From: Tissierella sp.
Lineage (GTDB): Bacteria; Bacillota; Clostridia; Tissierellales; Tissierellaceae
Assembly (NCBI RefSeq): GCF_031460495.1
Contig: NZ_JAVKTS010000003.1
Location: forward strand, 186,001-250,000
Direction: 5' to 3'
Length of the DNA stretch: 64,000 bases
This document shows positions 8,560 through 16,361 of the stretch, in pieces. The number at the start of each line of letters is the position of its first letter. The stretch's first letter is position 1. A program made the translations under genes and the position numbers. The notes beneath the pieces are model-generated. The model saw only the letters and a program-made list of their open reading frames with translations, was not told the DNA's origin and ran no database searches.

Positions 8560-8751
8560 TTATTTAATCTCGATATATATTTTTTTTCCTAGACTTTTTG
8601 CAACTTTAACTAGAAAATCAAGTGATGGATTGTAAGAGCCACTTTCTAATCTTGAAATATTTGATTTTTGAGTTCCTACTCTTAAGGCTAACTCTTCATC
8701 CTTCATCAATTTTTCTTTTACAAAATCAAATTTCACACCCGCTTTACTCAT
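8560..8751 (-). pseudogene. HigA-like antitoxin, N-terminally shortened
   Basis: About 63 residues with an XRE helix-turn-helix core (EELALRVGTQKSNISRLESG, then a SLDFLVKVAKSLGKK segment) typical of HigA antitoxins. The usual longer N-terminal region with helix 1 appears deleted. The start ATG at 8751 follows AAGG. It overlaps the tail of a HigB-like toxin frame, the normal toxin-antitoxin order, but the toxin is nearly gone. It may still bind DNA or be a relic. Confidence 0.6.
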
Positions 8752-8836
8752 CATCACACCTTCTTTCATAATCTATTTTGTACCTTCTCGCTCTTTCTAA
8801 TTCATGATCTCGTGTCTTGTTGCTTTTCTTTACGAA
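8744..8836 (-). pseudogene. C-terminal remnant of a HigB/Gp49-type toxin
   Basis: One frame encodes about 30 residues beginning FVKKSNKTRDHELERARRY and ending at TAA 8744. The FVKK-K-T...E-ERA-R pattern is the usual C-terminal end of HigB/RelE phage-type toxins. Everything upstream is replaced by an IS21 transposase fragment, whose stop is at 8830. It cannot encode a functional toxin. Confidence 0.6.
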
Positions 8837-9069
8837 TCTGGATCCTTATATGAATTTTCTATTGCATATTTGTCTGGATAAAGCATGCGATAAATTTCTT
8901 CCTCAGATTTGTCTTTAACATCATTAAAGGTAATACCGAGGCTGTCAGCAATATTAAATACATCACTAACAGAGTTTTTAGACATATGTCTTGTACTAGC
9001 TATTAAATTATGTGACATATGTGCTGAACGAAGCTCAAGAATGAGCTTCACTTTGATTCTATTAGCCAT
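8830..9069 (-). pseudogene. IS21-family transposase N-terminal fragment
   Basis: The 79-residue frame has the N-terminal helix-turn-helix of IS21 IstA transposases (VKLILELRSAHMS, STRHMSKNSVSDVF, ...YPDKYAIE). The full protein should be several hundred residues; this one stops just after the HTH, where it meets the HigB remnant. GGGGGG precedes the ATG. The catalytic domain and the IstB helper are absent, so it cannot transpose itself. Confidence 0.8.
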
Positions 9070-9150
9070 AACATTTCCCCCCTTTCTGTAAATTCAGTAG
9101 CATAAGCTACTTCTTTATTTTACAGAAAGATCTGTGAAAGTGGAATCATC
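9070..9150. mobile_element. Probable left end of the decayed IS21 element
   Basis: Between the transposase start and about 9150 lies an inverted repeat, TTTCTGTAAA/TTTACAGAAA, enclosing an inner GTAGC/GCTAC hairpin, with a further CTTTCACAGA repeat-like segment outside. Repeated motifs near the ends are usual in IS21 elements. The exact terminal base was not determined. Confidence 0.45.
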
Positions 9151-9162
9151 GTGCGAATTAAT

Positions 9163-9354
9163 CTAAAGAATTATTGGTGGCATCATCATGAGTATTAGTG
9201 GATCTCTAATGCATATCGCTGGATCATATTCAGCGATATAATCATTAAACCAAATAACAATTATCCCATCAGCCTCAGGCATACTTTCAATTAACAATAC
9301 CTTATCATCATCAAATATATCCGTAACTATTTTAATCCATTTAACTTCAACCAT
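9163..9354 (-). pseudogene. Phage replisome organizer, N-terminal fragment
   Basis: The 63-residue frame begins with EVKWIKIVTDIFDDDK and ADGIIVIWF, the opening of phage replisome-organizer proteins. Family members normally continue with a leucine-rich helix after the WF pair. Here the sequence switches to unrelated residues and stops next to the IS21 end, so a deletion or insertion joined it to other DNA. It marks a former prophage. Confidence 0.6.
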
Positions 9355-9412
9355 TTTTCAATTGACAAATACATCCCTATTCTAATTTAAATATTTAAAG
9401 AGTTGTATTAAA

Positions 9413-9613
9413 CTACCGAGTTGTAATTGCTTCATAAAATTCATCTAAAGTAAGACCCAGACACGATGCAATTCTCTTAGCTGTTTTCATAGAAGGCAAC
9501 CTTTCCCCACTTTCAATCAAACTATAAAAAGCAGGACTAATCTTAATTGCCTCGGCAATATCTTTTTGCAACAATTCTTTACTGATTCTAATTTTCTTCA
9601 AACTTTTTCTCAT
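9413..9613 (-). CDS. Small XRE-family DNA-binding protein
   Basis: This 66-residue protein is almost entirely one helix-turn-helix domain (LLQKDIAEAIKISPAFYSL, then ESGERLPSMKTAKRIA), like phage Cro/repressor-type regulators. TGGAGGG precedes the ATG. A decayed copy of the gene and its upstream DNA lies at 9911-10130. It probably belonged to the same lost phage or defence region; its target is unknown. Confidence 0.8.
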   Translation of the reverse strand: MRKSLKKIRISKELLQKDIAEAIKISPAFYSLIESGERLPSMKTAKRIASCLGLTLDEFYEAITTR

Positions 9614-9910
9614 TTCATCCCTCCATTTTTATTTCTTACTTAACAAATAGAAATAAAACGTGAAAGTTACTATGGGTAATTTGGTGAAAATAAAAAAATA
9701 ATCTTGATATTATTATCTATCAAGATTATCTTTAAAATTAATTTTCAGTTTCGGAAAGTCATCTATCATTTCATTATCTGGTGTTATAGGTTGTATACTC
9801 ATGTAACCTCACGGGCATCCTCATTTTGAACCTGTAAGTAATTCTTACTAGTTTAACTTTCTTCAAGTTCTCCTTATTCATAAACATCTTTTATATGTTC
9901 TTTAATGATA
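9614..9910. other. Non-coding and decayed DNA between XRE copies
   Basis: It holds the XRE gene's upstream region, a minus-strand hairpin at 9699-9728, and a possible 29-codon frame (9713-9802, minus) whose stop lies in the hairpin and which may be the tail of a lost gene. Nothing else is recognised. Confidence 0.4.
9691..9728 (-). terminator. Terminator downstream of the dNTPase region
   Basis: TAATCTTGATA (9699-9709) pairs TATCAAGATTA (9718-9728), followed on the minus strand by a T-rich run. Confidence 0.65.
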
Positions 9911-10057
9911 TTAACTCCTTTTGTAATATAAGAACTTTTCTTCAATAGTAGTTATAAGTGCTTCATAGGATTCATTTACAGTAATACAAATTGACTCTGC
10001 AATATCTTTTCTTATTAAATCTTTACTGATTCTATTTTCCTTTAAGATCTTTTTCAA
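9911..10057 (-). pseudogene. Decayed copy of the XRE gene at 9413-9613
   Basis: A 48-residue frame from TTG 10057 starts like the intact gene (NRISKDLIRKDIAES versus IRISKELLQKDIAEA). It then jumps to its C-terminal end (ESYEALITT versus EFYEAITT), as if the middle were deleted. The bases upstream (10058-10130) also match those upstream of the intact copy (9614-9690), so gene and promoter were duplicated together. Confidence 0.6.
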
Positions 10058-10158
10058 CTCCTCCCTCCATTTCTATTTTTTACTTAGCAAATAAGATGGA
10101 AAAGTTAATATGAGTAATTTTAGTGATTTTATTTAGTTGTTGATGTAATCATAAACTA

Positions 10159-11505
10159 TTAGTAATATTCTGGTTCATACAGTTTTTTGTATTCTCTTGA
10201 GGCATATTGATCTGTCATACTTCCTATATGGTCGCAGATTAATCTTACAAATTCCGAATCACTTTTTAAATCTCCAATATTATCTGCAATATTAAACCTA
10301 TTAAATTCTTTTCCCTTTTTAATAAAATACCTATTTAAAATATAATCAGGTAGTTGTTGCGGATGATTAAAATATGCTTTAAATAACCTTTTAATTATAT
10401 ACTCAGCTTTTAAGTCTGATTGTGTTACCTGCTGAGAAGCAATAACTAATTTAGTTATTAAGTTACTTAACTCTTTATGTAATTCTTCTGTTTCTTTAGA
10501 AAAAGAAACAATTTGCTCTTTATATACATCTTCAAGGCTTGTGTACTTAGGAATTCTGTTTTCATTTTTTAATTTAGATAAATTTTCACTAGTTGTTTTG
10601 CAAACATCATTAATTAATTCACCTACCATATATTTAATTAGCACATTTCTAACATCTACAGTTTCTACTAAATCATCTAAATTAATTTTTCTCTCCGAAC
10701 ATATTTTTTTAATTAATCCATCATTTTTAAAATTCTTTAGATCTATTATTTTTGCTCTTATCCCATCTTCTAAATCATGAGTACATTGAGCTATTTCATC
10801 TGCGATTGCAACAACCTGTCCCTCCAAAGTAAATGAAGGCTTATCTATAGATATTCCATCAAGATTAAGTGTTGAATAACTAACTTCAACCTTTTGACTG
10901 TCTAAAGAATTTCGACTTGCAATATCCTTAGGGATTCTTATTTTAGAACCAGTATGTTTTAGAATACCCTCCCTTACTGCTAATGTTAGATTTATACCAT
11001 TATATTCATTCGATCTTTTTTCCATATTATCAACTATCTGCAGACTTTGATAATTATGCTTAAATCCCCCAAATTTATTATGGTTAAATTCCCCCTCATT
11101 ATCTTTAATATCACCCGATATTAACAGGTGTAACGTCCTTTCACCAATATGCCCAAATGGCGTATGACCTAAGTCATGACCTAAAGCTATTGCTTCTGTT
11201 AGTTCATCGTTTAGTCCTAAATTCTTACTTATAGACCGAGCAATCTGATTAACTTCCATAGTATGTGTTAATCTATTCCTATAATGGTCACCCAAATTAG
11301 CATTAAATACTTGTGTTTTATGCATTAGTCTTCGAAAAGCCCTTGAGTGTATAATTCTATCCCTATCCCTTTGAAAATCTAATCTCTCTATAATATCCTC
11401 ATTGGGTTCAAAATTACGCCTTTTAGTTAGGCAAGATGGATTACTTTTAACAGCAAACTCACTTAAATATAACATTTCTTTCTTAAGTAATTCTTCTCTA
11501 TTCAT
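10159..11505 (-). CDS. dGTPase/dNTP triphosphohydrolase, HD-domain
   Basis: The 448-residue protein has the HD-superfamily pattern of dNTP triphosphohydrolases: H81 in RLTHTMEV, HD at 110-111 in ALGHDLGHTPFGHIGE, and a later Asp in AIADEIAQ. It would hydrolyse dGTP or other dNTPs to the nucleoside and triphosphate. GGAGGG precedes the ATG and no break is seen, so it is likely functional. It sits among phage-defence and phage relics. Members of this family are known to starve phages of nucleotides, but housekeeping dNTP control is equally possible. Confidence 0.85.
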   Translation of the reverse strand: MNREELLKKEMLYLSEFAVKSNPSCLTKRRNFEPNEDIIERLDFQRDRDRIIHSRAFRRLMHKTQVFNANLGDHYRNRLTHTMEVNQIARSISKNLGLNDELTEAIALGHDLGHTPFGHIGERTLHLLISGDIKDNEGEFNHNKFGGFKHNYQSLQIVDNMEKRSNEYNGINLTLAVREGILKHTGSKIRIPKDIASRNSLDSQKVEVSYSTLNLDGISIDKPSFTLEGQVVAIADEIAQCTHDLEDGIRAKIIDLKNFKNDGLIKKICSERKINLDDLVETVDVRNVLIKYMVGELINDVCKTTSENLSKLKNENRIPKYTSLEDVYKEQIVSFSKETEELHKELSNLITKLVIASQQVTQSDLKAEYIIKRLFKAYFNHPQQLPDYILNRYFIKKGKEFNRFNIADNIGDLKSDSEFVRLICDHIGSMTDQYASREYKKLYEPEYY

Positions 11506-11540
11506 AATATCCCTCCAAATTATATTTTGTAGTATTTAAT

Positions 11541-11630
11541 TTAACAGTTCTTCCACAAACGACATTTTAGCAATACATCCCCTTCATTATCTGCTGGAAT
11601 AGAAATATCAATATTTATAAAATCCCCCAT
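11541..11630 (-). pseudogene. Possible zinc-ribbon protein fragment
   Basis: A 29-codon frame after GGCGGAG begins MGDFINIDISIPADNEG and reaches LLKC, where a CxxC zinc knuckle would be expected. The frame then ends. A 2-base loss would restore CRLCG in the next frame. This reading is tentative. Confidence 0.3.
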
Positions 11631-12090
11631 TGCTCCGCCCACAAAGCCTTAAACACAGCATCTTCTGGAGAACTATAGAAAATTAAATTAAAGGCTCCAA
11701 CTAATTCTGGTGGTACTGACCCTAGATCTGCTGCTGAAGTTAGAGGTAACAATACTTTTTTTGCACCACTATTTAAACATACTTGTAGGGTATTGGCTAA
11801 TTCATCTACCTTAATAGCGTTCCTCCTATACTTATATCACCTAATATAGCCATACTACTTAAAGATGGCTTTCCTAATGCAATAGAGGATATCGCTACCA
11901 TTGTTGGTAATGTTAATCCTGTAATCATACCTATACCATTTGAATCCTGAACATTTACTAAATAATCCTTTGTAGTAGTGCTTATATTTCCACCAATACT
12001 TTTACTATTGGCTTTCAGATATTTATATGCTGTATCAACAGCTTCTTTAGATTCTGAATTTTTATCCTTATAATATTTCCTATATAACAA
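11615..12090 (-). pseudogene. brxL: BrxL (BREX Lon-like) C-terminal fragment, frameshifted
   Basis: Two frames together give the C-terminal ~160 residues of BrxL. The first (11806-12090) contains STTTKDYLVN, GLTLPTMVAISSIALGKP and ILGDISIGGT. After a one-base shift near 11820, the second continues IKVDELANTLQVC and then PLTSAADLGSVPPELVGAFNL and SPEDAVFKAL. The large N-terminal ATPase part is missing. BrxL belongs to type I BREX anti-phage systems; no pglX, pglZ, brxC or brxA is seen nearby. This is a dead remnant. Confidence 0.75.
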
Positions 12091-12664
12091 TTATTTTATG
12101 AATTCAGTGATTTTATTTAGCATAGTCTTAGCTCTAATGTTACCTTTATTCATCTCTTCATCTAATATTTCTTTAACTATCTGATAAACAGATATATTAT
12201 TTGAACAACCTGATGAAATAATTTTAAATTGATCCTCAGTATAATTTTGTAATATCTTATGTACAAGGTCTTTATATATCCCGCAATATATGCTTCTTGA
12301 TTCAGGTTTTATTTCATTTCTATACATTTTCTTATATCTTTCTGTATTTCTTGTAGAATCTATATTTTTATCCATACCAAACTTTTTTTCTAAATTTAAT
12401 TTTTCTTTGTATTCTTCTATAAAGTTTAAACTTTCAGCTTTATAAGACTCATCAAAATCCGACTCAATAGTTCCATCTAAGTTTATAATTAAAATATCTA
12501 CTGGATATGTCTTATAGAACATCCTATCCATAACCATTTCATTTGTTTCTTTGTCTTCAAATACAAGCTTTGCCATCATAGTAATTGTTGTGCTTTCTAC
12601 ATCTAGAAACAATTAAATCCATAAACCTTTTAAATTTATTGATTTTTATGCTTTTAATCTTCAT
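12091..12664 (-). pseudogene. Broken AAA-like gene joined to unknown C-terminal fragment
   Basis: From ATG 12664, after AAAGGATA, the first 15-18 codons (MKIKSIKINKFKRFMDL) match the opening of RecF/OLD-like AAA ATPases, but this frame stops after 34 residues. Another frame opens there (12091-12612, no good start) and gives 173 residues, including VDILIINLDGTIESD and a helical C-terminus, with no Walker motifs. The layout suggests a large internal deletion with a frame change. The origin of the C-terminal part is unknown. Confidence 0.45.
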
Positions 12665-12746
12665 ATTTTTTATCCTTTCACATTTATTATCTATATTACT
12701 TTATTGCATCCTTATTTATCTATTTCAATAAAATAATATTTTTAAT

Positions 12747-13514
12747 TTATTGGTAGATAGCTAATATCTCTAATGTTATAAAATCTTCATTAATACTAAT
12801 ATTATTTATACCGTCTATTTTGTTATTACCTAATTGCCTTCTAATTGCCCTTCCTATTCCGAATAAATCCTTCATTACATCATAAACTACAACAGGTTCA
12901 CTTTGAATGTCTCTTCTAAATAAAAGTTTTGCAATTATAGTAACATCTTGATTTTCAAAGTCCTCTAAATTAGCCATATCACAATGTAAGTAATTTGAGT
13001 TAATTTTCGAAAAACCTAATCTGTTAGACAGAACTTGATCATTTTCAATAAATATTGGAATCTTAGTACTGTCCTTTCCTAATAAACTATTTAATAAATC
13101 ACTTTCATCTTTTGAATTAGTATCTACACTTCTTATCAAAATTGGTTTAAATTGATTTATTAAATCTAGCATGTCAAATTCTGGTGGGATTTCAAAAATA
13201 GCATTAAAATGAATAATAGATGATCTACTAATTGTTTCAATATCAAAATTGTCATTTTTAGTAAAGTCATAATAGTCATCTCTATCCTTTAGTAAATTCT
13301 CAAACTCAGCACAATCAAGTAAATAGTTGCTTAAAATTTCACCATTCATTTCACTTCTTCCTGTAAATTCCCCTGATAAAACTGGTATTTGAGCTTTTCC
13401 TATCTTTTCACTACTTATTTTAACATTATTTAGTGAAATTGCCTTTTTTCCTTCAATCAATGATTTGTACTCTGTTATCTTTTTATTGTCAAAATATATT
13501 AAAGTTCTAAACAA
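12747..13514 (-). CDS. Uncharacterised protein, possibly DUF6414-like
   Basis: The 255-residue protein starts at TTG 13514, about 10 bases after AGGAGAGG. The opening RTLIYFDNKKITEY and central HFNAIFEIPPEF recall DUF6414-type proteins found near defence genes, but the match is by eye. No enzyme motif, signal peptide or membrane segment is seen. A segment near its end (VTIIAKLLF) vaguely resembles ITMMAKLVF in the adjacent broken gene, so the two may be distant relatives. It seems intact. Confidence 0.5.
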   Translation of the reverse strand: MFRTLIYFDNKKITEYKSLIEGKKAISLNNVKISSEKIGKAQIPVLSGEFTGRSEMNGEILSNYLLDCAEFENLLKDRDDYYDFTKNDNFDIETISRSSIIHFNAIFEIPPEFDMLDLINQFKPILIRSVDTNSKDESDLLNSLLGKDSTKIPIFIENDQVLSNRLGFSKINSNYLHCDMANLEDFENQDVTIIAKLLFRRDIQSEPVVVYDVMKDLFGIGRAIRRQLGNNKIDGINNISINEDFITLEILAIYQ

Positions 13515-13664
13515 AGTTATTCCTCTCCTTTAAATATATATATTGAGTTTAATTACATAACAAACATTCTATATAGTATTCATTGTATTATATTCATCAT
13601 AAAATCCAAATTTCCTTTATTAGTTTATAATCAAATATCATATTATTATTCATACTTACAAGAT

Positions 13665-14057
13665 TTATCCACTATATCCAAACATCTTATCCCCAAAATA
13701 CTCCCTTAATTTCCTATCACTCTGCTCCATTATCCATTTCTTCTCATCATCACTAAGCTTTTTCAAAATATGTCTACCTATTTCTATATACTCCAAGTCT
13801 TTATTCCTTTTTATGAAATTCATATCTTCAAATCTTTTAAAAGGGTTAGTAAAGATATTGTTTTCTACTTTTTTTCTTGTATATTCTCTTAAGTAAAGGC
13901 AAGTCTTTTTCTCAACTACTAATCCTTTTTCTCTTCTATCTTCATAATAGTCAATGAAATAGTCTACTAGATCTTCAACCCTTACCCTTCCCTTATCATC
14001 TATATTTTCAAATATAGCTTTTAATAGTACCGGTTTGTATGAATAGCTCATACCCAT
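13665..14057 (-). CDS. Unknown protein, resembles a helicase C-terminal domain
   Basis: This 130-residue basic protein (SYKPVLLKAIFENID, VDYFIDYYEDRR, NPFKRFEDMNFI) resembles the small C-terminal domain found after some DEAD/DEAH helicase or restriction-type proteins. No helicase motifs are present. It may be a detached or truncated remnant of the adjacent accessory region. The ATG lacks a strong ribosome binding site, which fits a relic. Confidence 0.4.
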   Translation of the reverse strand: MGMSYSYKPVLLKAIFENIDDKGRVRVEDLVDYFIDYYEDRREKGLVVEKKTCLYLREYTRKKVENNIFTNPFKRFEDMNFIKRNKDLEYIEIGRHILKKLSDDEKKWIMEQSDRKLREYFGDKMFGYSG

Positions 14058-14131
14058 TTTATCTACTATCTTCTCACCCCTAGTCTTCTACTGGTATTGT
14101 CAATGAAAAGAATTGTCATCCATGCTCGATA

Positions 14132-14437
14132 TTATAACTTATTTACCATACCAATAATATTTGGTAAATAAACAATTATTATAGATATAATAGCTGCTAA
14201 CCAAAATATTACCTTGGTGGTTTTACTTGATCTTTTCTTTTCAATAATACTATAGGACCAGTATAGCAATCCAGCCGTAAGGATTACAAACAATGGCTTA
14301 TACTTAGTCATATTTGAAAAATATGCACTGCCAACTGCCCCCAAACCTAGAGGCGCTAGTATTAGCCCACCTGTTCAGCATAGGGTTGCAAAAATAGATG
14401 TGAAAATTGATAAAAAACTAAGCACTTTTTCTTTCAT
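14132..14437 (-). CDS. MerT-like membrane protein, candidate selenoprotein
   Basis: From ATG 14437, 7 bases after GGAGG, the frame runs 101 residues with one in-frame TGA at codon 21 (14375-14377). The product begins with a hydrophobic helix ending ...FATLC-U-TGG, then LAPLGLGAVGSAYF, a loop with KYKPLFV, and a third helix containing KVIFWLAA. This is the layout of MerT mercuric-ion transporters, whose first helix carries a vicinal Cys-Cys pair; the TGA replaces the second Cys. A hairpin pairs GCCUCU (14349-14354) with GGGGGC (14337-14342) around an AGGUUU loop beginning 27 bases after the UGA, which fits bacterial SECIS rules. It follows the MazG-like gene by 30 bases. A nonsense mutation is the alternative. 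Confidence 0.7.
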
Positions 14438-14467
14438 GAAATACCTCCAATATATCTTTTGTACTAA

Positions 14468-14785
14468 TTATTCTATTACCTCTACTAACAATAATCCTTC
14501 CTTAAATCTACCTCTTTTGATGTTTTTCTTTTCTCTTATTTCATTAAATTCCTCTAGACTAATACCTTTGTATTCTAGGATAGCTTGTACTACTTCTACT
14601 AAGTCTGCTAGTTCTTCTACTTCTCCTGATTGTTTATATTCATTTAGTTCTTCAAACAACTTCATATTTAACAAGTTTAGCAATTCTTCTCCTTCTACTT
14701 TCTCAACTACAGCCTTTTTCCCACTAGCCTCAATTATTTCTGGTATTCTATCTCTGATTAATTTATTATACTTAATTGTTTTCAT
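14468..14785 (-). CDS. MazG-like / phosphoribosyl-ATP pyrophosphohydrolase-like protein
   Basis: This ~105-residue protein (YNKLIRDRIPEII, EELNEYKQSGEVEELADLVEVVQAIL) is an all-helical MazG/HisE-type fold. The EELNEY...EELADLVE motifs supply acidic metal ligands for nucleotide pyrophosphohydrolysis. ATG 14785 is preferred to the upstream GTG at 14812; AAAGGGG lies about 11 bases before it. The MerT-like UGA gene follows 30 bases downstream on the same strand, so they may be co-transcribed. Probable role: removing aberrant nucleotides; substrate unknown. Confidence 0.8.
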   Translation of the reverse strand: MKTIKYNKLIRDRIPEIIEASGKKAVVEKVEGEELLNLLNMKLFEELNEYKQSGEVEELADLVEVVQAILEYKGISLEEFNEIREKKNIKRGRFKEGLLLVEVIE

Positions 14786-15007
14786 ACCCAATTCAACCCC
14801 TTTATCCAACACTTTTTAACTATACTGTATCACTTGTTAAATACATTTTATCATAATTTTCAAAATTATTATACAGTCCCCAATAGTATTAAGTATAAAA
14901 GGCATACAATTCTTTATGATATAATATTTTTAAAAAATGAACCTTTCTTCATCTTTTTCCGTCTATAGATGTGAAAGCGCTTTTAATATGAGAATGGAGG
15001 TGAGAAT

Positions 15008-16294
15008 ATGGATGATAATGAATTTAATTTGTTGTTAAGTAATTACAAAAATTCCATTGAACGCTTTATTTATTACAAGATGCCAAATAAATACGATGCT
15101 GAAGATGTATTGCAGGAGGTTTTAATAACTGGGTATCAGTCCTTGGATAAATTAGAATCTAAGGATAAGTTTAAATCTTGGATGCTATCCATAGCTGCAA
15201 ATAAGTGTAAGGATTATTATAGAAAAAAGCTTAAGCTTCTTGAAGTGCCAATAGATGAGCTTTATAGCTATGAGATTTCCTCTGGAAAAACTGGAATTAC
15301 TGTTAAGGAAATTGTAGATGATACCCTTGAAAACCTTAATGATGAAGATAAAAAAATCCTAGTTATGCACTATATTAGAGGAATTGATCAAAAAAGCATA
15401 TCATCAATACTTAATATCCCAGTTGGCACAGTAAAAAGCAGATTATTTAAAGCTAGGCAAAAATTCAAAGAAATATATCCATATCCACCAAATGTGAAAG
15501 GAGAGTTTTTAATGAAAGAATCAAAGTTTCCACAAATTATGCCTGAGATTATTATAGCTAAATCTAATTTACCTGAATTTGAAGTAAAATGCGAACAGGA
15601 TATAGGTTTTTTTATCATCCCTCGATTAGAAGAAAAATCACATTATGCCACCTATGATTTTGATGATTGCCCAAGAATGAAGAAAACAAGTGAAACTAAT
15701 GTAAAAGTCATAGGAAAAGCTGTTATCCATGGAATTGAATGTGTTGAAATAGAAGAAGAAATGGTAAACGAAGATGGAAGCAAATATGGCTTTACAATGT
15801 TTGAAAGACTAACAGATACACATTTGCAAACTGTAGCAGCTATAGATAACCATAATGGTTCAAAAAATATATCTACATTTTTAGATGATGATTTCCTTAA
15901 TTTTTGGGGATATGGTGAAAATAATTGTGGTGTAGAACTACTTCAAAAAAGAACTGGAATCATTGAATGTAATGAGAATGGTGAACTATATAAGGATAGT
16001 ACAGATATTCATAATTCTGATATTGTTGGTAGATATCTAGTTAAGATTGGAAGCAAAGAATATGATACTGTTAGGCAAGTATATTTCAATAGTCATGGAG
16101 AAATTGTTGAAAATTATATTAATACTGATGGTAAAGTAGTTCTATTTAGACGATTTAATAAGTTTGACTGGAGATATGGAAAGGGCTATGATAAGCTTTG
16201 GACTGAAATGTTTCCTTATTCTGATAGAATCACTTTAAATGGGGATATTTATGTTCACTGGTATAATTGCTTACCTGATTATGTAATTGCTTAG
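15008..16294 (+). CDS. ECF-type RNA polymerase sigma factor with long C-terminal domain
   Basis: The 428-residue protein has sigma region 2 (YDAEDVLQEVLI, FKSWMLSIAANKCKDYYRKK) and region 4 (LNDEDKKILVMHYI, ISSILNIPVGTVKSRLFKARQK) within residues 1-157. About 260 residues of unrecognised C-terminal domain follow. GGAGGTGAG precedes the ATG. Within the gene AAAGGAGAG sits 6-8 bases before an in-frame ATG at 15512, so the C-terminal domain could also be made alone (260 residues). No anti-sigma gene follows; the tail may serve that sensory role. It ends convergent with the glutaredoxin-like gene. Confidence 0.85.
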   Translation: MDDNEFNLLLSNYKNSIERFIYYKMPNKYDAEDVLQEVLITGYQSLDKLESKDKFKSWMLSIAANKCKDYYRKKLKLLEVPIDELYSYEISSGKTGITVKEIVDDTLENLNDEDKKILVMHYIRGIDQKSISSILNIPVGTVKSRLFKARQKFKEIYPYPPNVKGEFLMKESKFPQIMPEIIIAKSNLPEFEVKCEQDIGFFIIPRLEEKSHYATYDFDDCPRMKKTSETNVKVIGKAVIHGIECVEIEEEMVNEDGSKYGFTMFERLTDTHLQTVAAIDNHNGSKNISTFLDDDFLNFWGYGENNCGVELLQKRTGIIECNENGELYKDSTDIHNSDIVGRYLVKIGSKEYDTVRQVYFNSHGEIVENYINTDGKVVLFRRFNKFDWRYGKGYDKLWTEMFPYSDRITLNGDIYVHWYNCLPDYVIA

Positions 16295-16309
16295 AAATTA
16301 GAAAAATCT

Positions 16310-16346
16310 AGAGGCCACTTGAAAAAGAACTTTTTCAGTGGCCTCT
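16310..16346. terminator. Bidirectional terminator, sigma factor / Grx-like gene
   Basis: AGAGGCCACTTGAAAAAG pairs with CTTTTTCAGTGGCCTCT with a single bulged T, between two convergent genes. Confidence 0.85.
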
Positions 16347-16361
16347 GTAAAACATCAACTT

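Noticed and set aside
14355-14374. Hairpin GGGCUA/UAGC(g)CC immediately after the MerT-like UGA as SECIS
   Set aside because: It begins only 6 bases after the UGA with the loop at 12 bases, closer than the usual 16-37, and the loop lacks an early G; the next hairpin (14337-14354) fits better.
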